Source of the DNA: Pseudomonadota bacterium
GTDB taxonomy: Bacteria; Pseudomonadota; Gammaproteobacteria; Steroidobacterales; Steroidobacteraceae
Direction of reading: 5' to 3'
Length of the DNA: 64,000 nucleotides
Assembly (NCBI GenBank): GCA_021785405.1
Contig: JAJYFF010000002.1
Span: forward strand, 1 to 64,000
Positions 9,261 through 18,795 of this stretch are shown one piece after another. The position numbers and the translations under genes are program-made. The notes under the pieces were generated by a model. The model saw only the letters and a program-made list of their open reading frames with translations, searched no databases and was not told the origin of the DNA. Every line of letters starts with the position of its first letter. Position 1 is the first letter of the stretch.

Positions 9261-11114
9261 TCAAAACACAGCACCCGGTACCCCCTCGCCGAGCGGCAGG
9301 GTCACGTGGATCGCGGCACCGCGACCCGGCCCGTCACTCGTCGCCCAGATCCGTCCGCCGAGCGCCCGAATCGCGTTCGCGCACCAGTGCAAGCCGATTC
9401 CGTGGTTCGTGCTCGGAGATTTCGTCGTGTAACCCTTCTCGAAGATCCGATCGAGATTCTCGGGCGGGATGCCGACGCCGTCGTCTTCGGCCCGCAGGTG
9501 CAGCTGGTCGCGATCCGATTCACGGCGCAACTCGGCCGACAGCCGCAGCGTGCCCGAGTCCTTGCCGGCGTCCCGGACCGCCTCGGCCGCGTTGATGATC
9601 ACGTTCTGCAGCACGAGCCGCAGCGCCGTTCGGGCGATCCGGACCGGCCCGAGCGTCGCCACCGACTCGTCGGTCGCGATGCGCAGCCGCGCCCGGCTCG
9701 CGTCCGGGACGATGTCGAGCGATTGCGAGACCAAGTCCGACAGCTTCACCGTCTCGAGCACCGGACCCGCGTGGGTGGCGCTCCGCAAGTGCTCCGACAG
9801 CGCCGCGCGCATGCCGTCGGCCTGCCGGCGAATGACGTCGAGGTCGGTGCGCGACTCGCGCAGCACGGTGCCGACGTGTCCGCAGCCGAGTTCGATGAAC
9901 TGCGCGAGCTCGGTGCGGCGGCGGTCGTCGCTCCCGCCCTTGGCGAGTTCCGTGGCCGCCCGCTCGAGGTCCTCGAGCGGCACGGTATCGATGCGCTTCG
10001 CGAGCGACTCCGCCCGCACGCCGAGCGGCGTCAGCGCATTCCCGAGATTGTGCAGGACACCCTTCGCCATTTCGGCGATGCCCGCCTCGAACGATTGGTC
10101 GACCAGTTGCCGGCGGGCGTCCGCCAGCTTCTCGACCATCCGGTCGAATTCCCGACCGAGCTGGCCGAACTCGTCGGGGTCGGTGTAATTCAAGCGAGCG
10201 CAGAGGTCCGCGCTCTCGCCGACGGTGACCGCGTGGCGGGTCATCTGCGTGAGCGGGGTCAACACCAGGCTGTTCAACAGCACGACGGCGAGCGCGAGGA
10301 CGACGATCGCGACCACGATGATCGTCGCGGACGCGTATCGAACCGCGGTGAGCCCGCTCATCTCGATGCGTCGCGGGACCTCGACCCGCAAGGTCATCAC
10401 GGGGTGGTGATAGATGTCGTCGAACGAACGGTACACGCGGATCTCGCGCGAGGCATTCACCAGCGGCGCCGCCGGCGGCGCGAACGTCGTCGGCATCGCC
10501 CGCAGGTTCGACTGCGTGCGCGCTTCCAGATCGCGCAGGCGTGCGGGCGTCAGCAAGCGGCCGATGATCACCATCCCGAGCGGCCGCCCACGGCCCGTGC
10601 CGTTCAGGATCGGCGAGCCGGCGATCATCATCACCCCGAGATTCGTCTTCACGAGCCCGCTGACCGCGCGGCCGCTGCCGAGGTCCTTGCGCCACGGAAA
10701 GTCCGCGGGCAGGGCGCCGCGATCGACCAAGCTGCCTTGCAAGGAGAGCTTCGTCGGGATCACGTCGCCGGTCCACGCGAGCGCGCGCCCCTGCAGATCG
10801 ACGATCAGCACGCTGTCGATCTGGATCTGATCGAGCGCGGTGCGGGTGAAATTCGTCGCGACGAACCCGGGATTGCGACCCTGCGCGAACGCGTAGACCT
10901 CGCCCCAATTCGCCCAATCCGTGGCGTCGACCCGCAGCGTCTGCAGGTCGCGTTCGATCGCCAAGTGCACGCACTTCATCGAGGTGCGCGCGTGATCCCG
11001 GTCGAGGCGCCCGAAACTCGGCATCACGACCTGCAGCTGAATCACGATCGCCGCCGCGATCAAGGCCGCGAACAGCAACGCGAGCGAAGCCAGCAGTTTG
11101 ACCCGGATGCTCAT
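9261..11114 (-). CDS. CHASE4-type membrane sensor histidine kinase
   Basis: N-terminal TM; CHASE4-like DATDWANWGEVYAFAQGRNPGF; HAMP-like; GVLHNLGNALTPL H-box; DDGVGIPPENLDRIFEKGYTTK..HGIGLHWCANAI. Confidence 0.9.
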   Translation of the reverse strand: MSIRVKLLASLALLFAALIAAAIVIQLQVVMPSFGRLDRDHARTSMKCVHLAIERDLQTLRVDATDWANWGEVYAFAQGRNPGFVATNFTRTALDQIQIDSVLIVDLQGRALAWTGDVIPTKLSLQGSLVDRGALPADFPWRKDLGSGRAVSGLVKTNLGVMMIAGSPILNGTGRGRPLGMVIIGRLLTPARLRDLEARTQSNLRAMPTTFAPPAAPLVNASREIRVYRSFDDIYHHPVMTLRVEVPRRIEMSGLTAVRYASATIIVVAIVVLALAVVLLNSLVLTPLTQMTRHAVTVGESADLCARLNYTDPDEFGQLGREFDRMVEKLADARRQLVDQSFEAGIAEMAKGVLHNLGNALTPLGVRAESLAKRIDTVPLEDLERAATELAKGGSDDRRRTELAQFIELGCGHVGTVLRESRTDLDVIRRQADGMRAALSEHLRSATHAGPVLETVKLSDLVSQSLDIVPDASRARLRIATDESVATLGPVRIARTALRLVLQNVIINAAEAVRDAGKDSGTLRLSAELRRESDRDQLHLRAEDDGVGIPPENLDRIFEKGYTTKSPSTNHGIGLHWCANAIRALGGRIWATSDGPGRGAAIHVTLPLGEGVPGAVF

Positions 11115-11297
11115 TGCGATCGTTTTATCCCGGTACGGGCTGCCCGTATGCGTCGAGTAGATCGGCTTACTCCGCGCACTGTCGAGTGGCGAACGCCGAT
11201 GGATGCGGATTTTGCGACGAGGGTCACGGTCCCGCCGCCGGCGCGGCGCGCCCCGCCAGGCGACGCCGATCAGCGCCAGGCTCTGGCGGACCGTGCG

Positions 11298-12113
11298 CTA
11301 GCGCCTGCGGGGCAATGCCGCGCGCAGGAAATCCGTACAGGCCTCGAGCAGCCGCTCGGGTTGGTCGCGATGCGGGGAGTGACCGCAGTCGCGGAGCCGG
11401 ACGAGCCGCACGTCCGGCGCGAGCGCTTGCAGCCGCTCGATCTGGTGCATCGTGCCGTATTCGTCGTCGACGCCTTGGACCGCGAGCGTCGGACAGGCCA
11501 CCCGGGCGGCGTACGCCTCGATGTTCCAGTCGGCGAACGGCGGATGCAGCCAGATGTCGTTCCAGCCGAAGAACGTCCGGTCGACGTCGACGTGGTGGCG
11601 CGACATCCGTTCGCGCAGCGCGGTCGACTCGTAACGCGGGCGTATCGCGGCGATGCTCGCCAGGGTCTGCGGCTCGACGAACAGGTGCGGCGCGATCGCG
11701 ATCACGGCGGCGGGGCGATCGGGAAACGCGCCCGCATGGATCAGCGCGATCGAGGCGCCGTCGCTGTGGCCGACCAGCACGGGATGCTCGACGCCGTGGA
11801 GCGCGAGCACCGCCGGCAGGGTGTCGAGCGCTTCGTCGTGCATGTACGACACCGCGCGTCGCTCACGCAGCGGCGTCGAGCGTCCATTCCCGTAGCGCGA
11901 GTACACGAGCGCGTCGAGACCGGCGGCGGCGGCGAGCCGGTCGGGGAAATCCCGCCACAGGTCGACCGAGCCCAGCCCCTCGTGGAGGAACACGAGCGTC
12001 GGTGCCGACGTTGCGCCGCCACCGAGATGTCGGCATTCGAGGCTCCGGCCGCGCAGCCGGTGCCGATGGCGCGTGGCCCGCGGTCGCGCGCCGCGGGAAC
12101 CGCGCGCGATCAG
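11298..12113 (-). CDS. Alpha/beta hydrolase (start uncertain; CTG at 12113 is the best positional candidate)
   Basis: APTLVFLHEGLGSVDLWRDFPDRL..VLVGHSDGASIALIHAG..VRLRDCGHSPHRDQPE. Confidence 0.85.
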   Translation of the reverse strand: MIARGSRGARPRATRHRHRLRGRSLECRHLGGGATSAPTLVFLHEGLGSVDLWRDFPDRLAAAAGLDALVYSRYGNGRSTPLRERRAVSYMHDEALDTLPAVLALHGVEHPVLVGHSDGASIALIHAGAFPDRPAAVIAIAPHLFVEPQTLASIAAIRPRYESTALRERMSRHHVDVDRTFFGWNDIWLHPPFADWNIEAYAARVACPTLAVQGVDDEYGTMHQIERLQALAPDVRLVRLRDCGHSPHRDQPERLLEACTDFLRAALPRRR

Positions 12114-12403
12114 TGCGCCTTCGTATAGCCGAGATGCAGCACGATGTGGTCGCCGACCTTCAAGCCGGCGATCGAGCGCGGCGGAAAATGCACCACCAGG
12201 GGCATTCCGTACGAGTCCACGTGGACCATTCCGCTGTGGTGATCGATCCGGGTGATCTTGCCCGGCATCGAATGCTCGCCGCGCACGGCAGGAGCCTGGG
12301 CCGCCGGCGGGTTCGTCGTCGCCGTTGCGCTGCCGGCGGTCGCGATTCCGGCCGCGCCGAACGTCAAAGCCGCGATCGCGGCGCCAATCGACAGAATCTT
12401 CAT
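12110..12403 (-). CDS. Small secreted CusF-like (copper-binding beta-barrel type) protein
   Basis: Signal peptide MKILSIGAAIAALTFGAAGIATA; MPGKITRIDHHSGMVHVDSYGMPLVVHFPPRSIAGLKVGDHIVLHL. Confidence 0.6.
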   Translation of the reverse strand: MKILSIGAAIAALTFGAAGIATAGSATATTNPPAAQAPAVRGEHSMPGKITRIDHHSGMVHVDSYGMPLVVHFPPRSIAGLKVGDHIVLHLGYTKAH

Positions 12404-12535
12404 GGTGCACTCCTCGAGGGCCAGCCGACGGCCCCATTTCAATCGAACGCGGCTCGCGCCGCAAGCCTCGCCGCGCGAGCCCTGCCGCGCCGCGTTAGCC
12501 GTCGCTGCGCTGCGCGGCGGCCGATGCGCGATGGG

Positions 12536-13774
12536 CTAGACGATCTTCCGGGCGGCGAGCGCGTCGATCTCGGCCGCGCCGATCCCGAGGACCTCGCCGA
12601 GCACCGCGCGGGTGTCGGCGCCGAGGGTCGGCGGGGCGTTGCGATAGGCGACCGGCGTCGCCGACAGTCGCAACGGGCTCGCCACTTGCGGCACATGACC
12701 CGCGACCGGGTGAGGCAGGTCGAGGCGCAGCGCGCGGGCGCGGACCTGCGGATCGGCGAACACCGCGTCCAGCGCATTGATCGGCCCGCAGGGGACCTGC
12801 GCGCGCTCGAGCCGCAGCACCCAGTCGGCGGTCGGCCGCGTGACGGACACCGCGCGGATCGCCGCGATCAGGGTCTCGCGGTTCGCCACGCGTGCCGCGT
12901 TCGTCGCGAACCGGGGGTCCGCGGCCCAGCCGGGCTGGCCGAACTCCGCCGCGAGCCGCGCGAACTGCGCATCGTTGCCGACCGCGATGATCATGTGCCC
13001 GTCGGCGGTCGGGAAATCCTGGTAGGGAACGATGTTCGGGTGGGCGTTGCCCATGCGCACCGGCGGCTTGCCGCCGACCAGGTAGTTCATCGCCTGGTTC
13101 GCGAGGCAGGCGACCTGGACGTCGAGCAGCGCGACGTCGATGTGCTGTCCTTCGCCGGTGCGCTCGCGGTGCGCGAGCGCGGCGAGGATGCCGATCGTCG
13201 CGTACAGTCCGGTGAGGATGTCGGTGAGCGCGACGCCGGCCTTCTGCGGTCCGGCGCCGGGCTCGCCGTCCTTCGCGCCGGTGACGCTCATCAGGCCGCC
13301 CATCGCCTGGATCAGGAAGTCGTATCCCGGTCGTGCCGCGTACGGACCGGTCTGGCCGAAGCCGGTGATCGAGCAGTAGACGAGGCGCGGATTCACGGCG
13401 CGCAGCGACTCGTAGTCCAGGCCGTAGGCGCGCAGGCCGCCGACCTTGAAGTTCTCGATCACGACGTCGGCGCGCGCCGCGAGCGCCTGGACGATCTGCC
13501 GGCCCTCGGGCGTCGTGAAGTCGACCGTGATCGACCGCTTGTTGCGGTTCGTGCACAGATAGTAGGCGGCGTCGCCCGCACCGCCGGCCGGATCCTGCAG
13601 GAACGGCGGCCCCCAGGAGCGGGTGTCGTCGCCGTTGCCCGGGCGCTCGATCTTGTACACCGTCGCGCCGAGATCGCCGAGGATCTGGCTGGCCCAGGGG
13701 CCGGCCAGCACCCGCGACAGGTCGAGGACCGTGACGTGCGACAGTGCGGCGGGCGGCGGCGCGGCCGGGTTCAG
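12536..13774 (-). CDS. CaiB/BaiF family CoA transferase (probable CTG start overlapping the upstream stop)
   Basis: VTVLDLSRVLAGPWASQILGDLGATVYKIERPGNGDDTRSWGPPF..NRNKRSITVDFTTPEG..VCSITGFGQTGPYAARPGYD. Confidence 0.93.
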   Translation of the reverse strand: MNPAAPPPAALSHVTVLDLSRVLAGPWASQILGDLGATVYKIERPGNGDDTRSWGPPFLQDPAGGAGDAAYYLCTNRNKRSITVDFTTPEGRQIVQALAARADVVIENFKVGGLRAYGLDYESLRAVNPRLVYCSITGFGQTGPYAARPGYDFLIQAMGGLMSVTGAKDGEPGAGPQKAGVALTDILTGLYATIGILAALAHRERTGEGQHIDVALLDVQVACLANQAMNYLVGGKPPVRMGNAHPNIVPYQDFPTADGHMIIAVGNDAQFARLAAEFGQPGWAADPRFATNAARVANRETLIAAIRAVSVTRPTADWVLRLERAQVPCGPINALDAVFADPQVRARALRLDLPHPVAGHVPQVASPLRLSATPVAYRNAPPTLGADTRAVLGEVLGIGAAEIDALAARKIV

Positions 13775-14631
13775 GGCGGCGTGCTCTCGGCGACGACGGG
13801 ATTGCGCAGCGCGCCGATCCCGTCGATCGCGACGACGACCTCGTCGCCGTCGCGCAGCCACACCGGCGGCACCCGCTTCATGCCGACCCCGCCCGGCGTG
13901 CCCGTCGCGATCACGTCGCCGGCGGCGAGCGGGGTCCACGCCGAGATATAGGCGATGAGTTGCGCGACGGGAAAGATCATCTGCTCGAGCCGCGCTGCCT
14001 GCATCACCTGGCCGTTCAGCGTCGTGCGCAAGGTTTGCGCGCCGAGCGGACCGCATTCGTCCGGCGTCGTGAGCCAGGGGCCGAAGCCGCCGGTCGCGGG
14101 AAAGTTCTTGCCGGGCGTGAACTGCGTCGTGTGGCCCTGGAAGTCGCGGACCGAGGCGTCCTGGAAGCACGCGTAGCCCGCGACGTGCGCCCCCGCGTGC
14201 GCCGCGGGGATGTCGCGCCCGCCGCGGCCGATCACCACCGCGAGCTCGCCTTCGTAGTCCAGCTTGTCCGAGTGCCGCGGCTTCACGAGCGGCCGGCCCG
14301 AGCCGACCAGGGTATCGGCGAACCGGGTGAACACGGTGGGGTGCGCGGACTGCGGGCGCGCGGTCTCGAGGCGGTGATCCTCGTAGTTCAGACCGATGCA
14401 GAGGATCTTCGCGGGATTCGGGATCGGCGGCAGCGGTTCGATCTCGTCGAGCCGGTAGTCCGCCGTCGCGCCGCGCACCGCGCGTGCGGCGCGCGCAAGG
14501 CTGTCGCGCGCGAGCAGCGAGCGCAGGTCCGGGAATTCGGGTCCGAGGCGCGGGCCGAGCGCGTAGACGTCGCGGTCGTCGCAGACGCCGAAATCCGCGC
14601 GCCCCGCGGCGATGAAACTGATCAAGCGCAT
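13771..14631 (-). CDS. Fumarylacetoacetate hydrolase family protein
   Basis: KILCIGLNYEDHRLET..DYEGELAVVIGRGGRDI..GDVIATGTPGGVGMKR. Confidence 0.93.
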   Translation of the reverse strand: MRLISFIAAGRADFGVCDDRDVYALGPRLGPEFPDLRSLLARDSLARAARAVRGATADYRLDEIEPLPPIPNPAKILCIGLNYEDHRLETARPQSAHPTVFTRFADTLVGSGRPLVKPRHSDKLDYEGELAVVIGRGGRDIPAAHAGAHVAGYACFQDASVRDFQGHTTQFTPGKNFPATGGFGPWLTTPDECGPLGAQTLRTTLNGQVMQAARLEQMIFPVAQLIAYISAWTPLAAGDVIATGTPGGVGMKRVPPVWLRDGDEVVVAIDGIGALRNPVVAESTPP

Positions 14632-14651
14632 CGCCGCGAATTATAGCGCAG

Positions 14652-15968
14652 CTAGAGCCCCGCGGGCCGCGCCGGCGACTCGATCCGCGGCACGAGCAGC
14701 TGCACGACCAGCAACGCGAGCAGGTACGCGCAGGCGCAATAGATGAACATCGGCAGATAGCTGCCGGTGCGCACGAGCACCTGCGCGGTCAATTCGAGGA
14801 TCGCGAGCCCGCCCAGGTTGCCGAGCAAGGCGCCGAGGCCGACGACGCTGCCGACCGCTTCTTCGGGAAACAGGTCCGCGGCCAGCGCGAACACGTTGGT
14901 GGAGAACCCCTGGTGGGCCGCGAGCACGAGTCCGACGAGCAGCACCGCGTACCAGTAATCGCGGATCTGCAGCACGAACACGACCGGCACGACCGCGACC
15001 GCGCACAGCAACAGCGTGGTCTTGCGCGCGGCGTTCAGGGTCGCGCCGCGGCTCAGCATCCGCGCGGGCAGCACCCCGCCGAACAGCGCGCCGACGGAGG
15101 CGAGCGTGTAGATCACCGCGAGCGGCGGACCGAAGGTCTGCAGGTTCAGGCCGTACTCGCGGTGCAGGAAATCGGGGAGCCAGAACAGCAGGAACCACCA
15201 GACGGCGTCGCTCAGGAACTTCGCGCCGCCGACCGCCCACGCGCGCCGATCCCGCAGCAACACGCTCCAGCGCGGCGGGCGCGCGGCGGGCAGCGCCGTG
15301 GCGGCGATGCGCTGGTGCGGATGCAGCGCCGTCGGCAGCGAACGGTACGCGGCGAACCAGCCGATCACCCACAGGAAGCCGAGACCGCCGGTGATCAGGA
15401 ACGACGCGCGCCAGCCGAACGCGAGCGCGAGCGGCGGCACGATCAAGGGCGTGATGATCGTGCCGAGGTTCGAGCCGACGTTCATGAAGCCGAGCGCGAG
15501 CGCGCGCTCGCGTTGCGAGAACCACGCGGCGATCGTCTTGACCGCGGCCGGCGTCTGGCCGGCCTCGGCGACGCCGAGCAGCACGCGGATCCCGGTGAAC
15601 CCGGCGACCGAGCGCACCGCGGAATTCAGCATCGCGAACAGGCTCCAGGTCGCGACCGCGATCGGGTAGCCGATCCGCAGGCCGACGCGGTCGAGGAACC
15701 AGCCGGCGCCCATGTAGGCGACGATCGACGCGAACTGGAACGCCGACACGATGTGGGCGTAGTCGAGGTCGGTCCAGTGGAACTGCGTCTCGAGGAGGGG
15801 CTTCAGCAGCGCGATGATCTCGCGGTCGACGTAGTTGATCGTGTTGCCGACGACGACCAGGGCGAGGAACGCCCAGCGCAGGTTCATCGCCACGCGGGTC
15901 TGCGTCGCGGTTCCCTCGGCGGCGCGCGGCGCGGGCGTCGTGGGCATCGATACCGTCCCTTCGTCCAT
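14652..15968 (-). CDS. MFS transporter, ACS (hexuronate/phthalate-like) type
   Basis: 12-TM hydrophobic protein, TINYVDREIIALLKPLL..GVAEAGQTPAAVKTIAAWFSQRERALALGFMN. Confidence 0.88.
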   Translation of the reverse strand: MDEGTVSMPTTPAPRAAEGTATQTRVAMNLRWAFLALVVVGNTINYVDREIIALLKPLLETQFHWTDLDYAHIVSAFQFASIVAYMGAGWFLDRVGLRIGYPIAVATWSLFAMLNSAVRSVAGFTGIRVLLGVAEAGQTPAAVKTIAAWFSQRERALALGFMNVGSNLGTIITPLIVPPLALAFGWRASFLITGGLGFLWVIGWFAAYRSLPTALHPHQRIAATALPAARPPRWSVLLRDRRAWAVGGAKFLSDAVWWFLLFWLPDFLHREYGLNLQTFGPPLAVIYTLASVGALFGGVLPARMLSRGATLNAARKTTLLLCAVAVVPVVFVLQIRDYWYAVLLVGLVLAAHQGFSTNVFALAADLFPEEAVGSVVGLGALLGNLGGLAILELTAQVLVRTGSYLPMFIYCACAYLLALLVVQLLVPRIESPARPAGL

Positions 15969-16185
15969 CCTTTCCCCCCTCCGCGGGCTCTCGCGCCACT
16001 CTAGCAGGTCGACTTCGCCGCGCAGCGACCGCCAGCGCCCAAAGTCTTATAACAGAGTTGTATCACATAGGACAAACATGCTAGGCTCAGGCTGGAAATC
16101 AATGGACCGCGTTTGTTGCGCGGTACCGACACACGCGCGCTTCGCGACGGGGCGCGCCATGGGGGGGCTTCCAGTGGGGGTTGCA

Positions 16186-18603
16186 ATGAGCATACGAATT
16201 CGGTCGTGGATCTGCATGGCGACCGCGCTCGCGGTCGCGGGATGGGGAGCGGCCGGCGCCGCGACGGCGCCGCCGACCACCGAGCCCGCGGTGCAGTCGC
16301 CGCTCGCGGCGATCGTCGTCACCGCCGAGAAGCGGTCGGAGAAGCTGCAGGACGTGCCCGCGGCGGTGTCGGTGATCACCGGCGCGCAGCTCGGGCGCTC
16401 CGCGGCCGTGAACATCGAGGGCTTGCTCAACCAGGTGCCGGGCGTCACGTTCCACAAGGGCGACATCCCGTTCAACACGTCCTTGTTCCTGCGCGGCGTC
16501 GGCACGATCAACTTCGCGCTCGGCGCGGAGCCGAGCGTCGGCTACGTGGTCGACGGCGTCGTGATGGGGACCTCGGGCGAGGCGTTCGGCGACCTGATCG
16601 ACGTCGCGCGCATCGAGGTGATCCCCGGACCGCAGGGCACGCTGTTCGGCAAGAACTCCTCGGCCGGCGTCGTCAACGTCGTGTCGGTGATGCCGAGCCA
16701 CCACTTCGGCGCGAACTTCGACCTGTCCTATTTCGAGGGCAACGAGGTTCGCAGCAAGGCCTCGCTCGACCTGCCGATCAACGACCACCTGCTGACCCGC
16801 ACGACGGTGTTCGCCGGCCGCTACGACGGCAACATCACGAACCTCTACCAGCCGTCGACCAACGCCGGCACCAGCAAGCTGAACGGCTACGATCATCGCG
16901 GCATCCGCTCGATCTGGAAATGGATGCCGACCGACGACCTCACCTTCACGATGATCGGCGACTGGCGCGAGGCCGACGACAACTGCTGCGCGTTCGTCCC
17001 GGGCACGCCGCCCGGCACGCCGCCCGGCGGCGCCTCGCCGACGGTCGCCGCGGCGCTGTCCGGCGTGCTCGGCCCGATCGGCTATCAGGGCGACCGCACG
17101 CGCACCGTGAACACCAATCTCGTGACCCAGAGCCTCGAGCGCGAGCGTGGCTTGTCGCTGCAGACCGACTGGAGCCTCGGCGGCTACACGGTCACGAACA
17201 TCGCGGCGTATCGCTACTGGTGGTTCAACGAGATCCGCGACGGCGACAACCTCGCGATCACGGCGCCCTACGTCGGCGGCGCGTTCACCCAGGTCCACGA
17301 CATCGGGCCGCAGACGACCTCGACGTTCACCGAGGAGTTGCGCCTGACCTCGCCCGCGCACCAGTTCTTCGAGTACGTGGCGGGCTTGTTCTACTACCAC
17401 AACGTCCAGAATCGCTACTTCGAGCGCGACGACGTCGTCTGCACCTCGAGCACGCTCGCACCGGATGCGACCGGGGCCACGCCGTGCATGCCGGGCCTGT
17501 CGACCTACGCGACGCCGACCGCGAACGCGACCTTCGGGGCGAACTCGATCAACGTCGCCGCGTACGGGCAGGGCACGCTGCACTTCACCCGGACGTTCCG
17601 CGGCATCGTCGGCCTGCGCGAGACGCACGACGAACTGGCGATGTACCACGACTACAACGTCTCGCCGGTGTCGGGCGGCGGCGTGATCTCGGCGACCTGC
17701 GCGCCGCAGCCGCTGTGCCTGCCGTTCCAGGGCCGTGCGAGCACCTCGCACTCGAACCTCTCCGGCAAGCTCGGCGTGCAGTGGGACATGACGTCCGACG
17801 AGATGGCGTATTTCACCTGGGCGAAGGGCTACAAGGGTCCGGCGTACAACGTCTACTTCAACCAGAACAACGGCCAGGCGGCGGCGCTCGCGCCGGAGAC
17901 CTCGACCGCGTACGAACTCGGCTTGAAGTCGACGTTGCTCGGTGGCGACGCGTACCTGAACGCCGACGTGTTCCGCGAGGAGTTCAACAACTTCCAGGCG
18001 AACAGCCCGACGGTGCTGAACGGCGTCGTGATCACGCAGCTGACGAACGCCGGTTCGGTCGTGAGCCAGGGCTTCGAGATGACGGGCGCGGCCCGCCTGA
18101 CCGACGCCTGGTCGATGAACGCCGGCATCACCTACGCCGACGCGCACGTCACGAACTTCAACGCGCCGCCGGGGGCGAACCCGCACGCGATCGCGCCGAA
18201 CGGGTCGGCGTTGCCGTTCGCGCCGAAGTTCAAGGGCAACATCGCGACCGACTACACCTGGCGCAAGCTCCTGCCGTTCTACGTGACGCTGGCGACGAAT
18301 TACAGCTACCAGAGCCAGCAGTACGCGGACTTCGCGACCTGCACGACCGCGTACTGCCCGAACGGCGGGGAGAACCCGTACCTGCGCTTGCACGGCTACG
18401 GGATGTGGAGCGCGAGCCTCGCGTTCAGTGACCCCGATCATCGCGTGACCGTGAGCGCGTTGGTGAAGAACATCACCGACACCAGCTACGCGTCGTTCGC
18501 GCAGACCGGCGGCCCGGGCGGCAGCATCCTGTACTACATCCCGCGGGATGCGAACCGGTACTACGGCCTCGAGCTGCACGTGAATTTCGGCGGCGAGCGC
18601 TAA
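16186..18603 (+). CDS. TonB-dependent receptor
   Basis: Signal peptide; IVVTAEKRSEKLQDVPAAVSVITGAQL; PQGTLFGKNSSAGVVNVVS; C-terminal barrel strand. Confidence 0.93.
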   Translation: MSIRIRSWICMATALAVAGWGAAGAATAPPTTEPAVQSPLAAIVVTAEKRSEKLQDVPAAVSVITGAQLGRSAAVNIEGLLNQVPGVTFHKGDIPFNTSLFLRGVGTINFALGAEPSVGYVVDGVVMGTSGEAFGDLIDVARIEVIPGPQGTLFGKNSSAGVVNVVSVMPSHHFGANFDLSYFEGNEVRSKASLDLPINDHLLTRTTVFAGRYDGNITNLYQPSTNAGTSKLNGYDHRGIRSIWKWMPTDDLTFTMIGDWREADDNCCAFVPGTPPGTPPGGASPTVAAALSGVLGPIGYQGDRTRTVNTNLVTQSLERERGLSLQTDWSLGGYTVTNIAAYRYWWFNEIRDGDNLAITAPYVGGAFTQVHDIGPQTTSTFTEELRLTSPAHQFFEYVAGLFYYHNVQNRYFERDDVVCTSSTLAPDATGATPCMPGLSTYATPTANATFGANSINVAAYGQGTLHFTRTFRGIVGLRETHDELAMYHDYNVSPVSGGGVISATCAPQPLCLPFQGRASTSHSNLSGKLGVQWDMTSDEMAYFTWAKGYKGPAYNVYFNQNNGQAAALAPETSTAYELGLKSTLLGGDAYLNADVFREEFNNFQANSPTVLNGVVITQLTNAGSVVSQGFEMTGAARLTDAWSMNAGITYADAHVTNFNAPPGANPHAIAPNGSALPFAPKFKGNIATDYTWRKLLPFYVTLATNYSYQSQQYADFATCTTAYCPNGGENPYLRLHGYGMWSASLAFSDPDHRVTVSALVKNITDTSYASFAQTGGPGGSILYYIPRDANRYYGLELHVNFGGER

Positions 18604-18625
18604 GTCGACACCGGTCGGTCCGACC

Positions 18626-18667
18626 AGCGGCGCCGCGGGGGATCCTCCCGCGGCGCCGCTCCTTTTT
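18626..18667 (+). terminator. Rho-independent terminator after the TonB-dependent receptor
   Basis: Perfect 14-bp stem AGCGGCGCCGCGGG/CCCGCGGCGCCGCT followed by CCTTTTT. Confidence 0.88.
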
Positions 18668-18795
18668 GGGCCGGGCGCTCGTCGGGGTAGGGCGTCCGAC
18701 TGAGCGGACCGCTCGGGGCGCGGCGTCTCCTGCGACGGCGCGCCCGCTTCGCATACAATGGCCGCTTTTCCGACCGAGCCCTCCTGCGACCCACG

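Noticed and set aside
7275-12128. 1617-aa plus-strand ORF
   Set aside because: Antisense to REC-GGDEF-EAL, histidine kinase and hydrolase genes; Arg/Asp/Gln-rich shadow ORF caused by high GC codon structure.
16996-17035. Short GC repeat in the TonB receptor encoding PGTPPGTPPGG
   Set aside because: Simple Pro/Gly loop insertion, common in TonB receptor loops; not informative alone.
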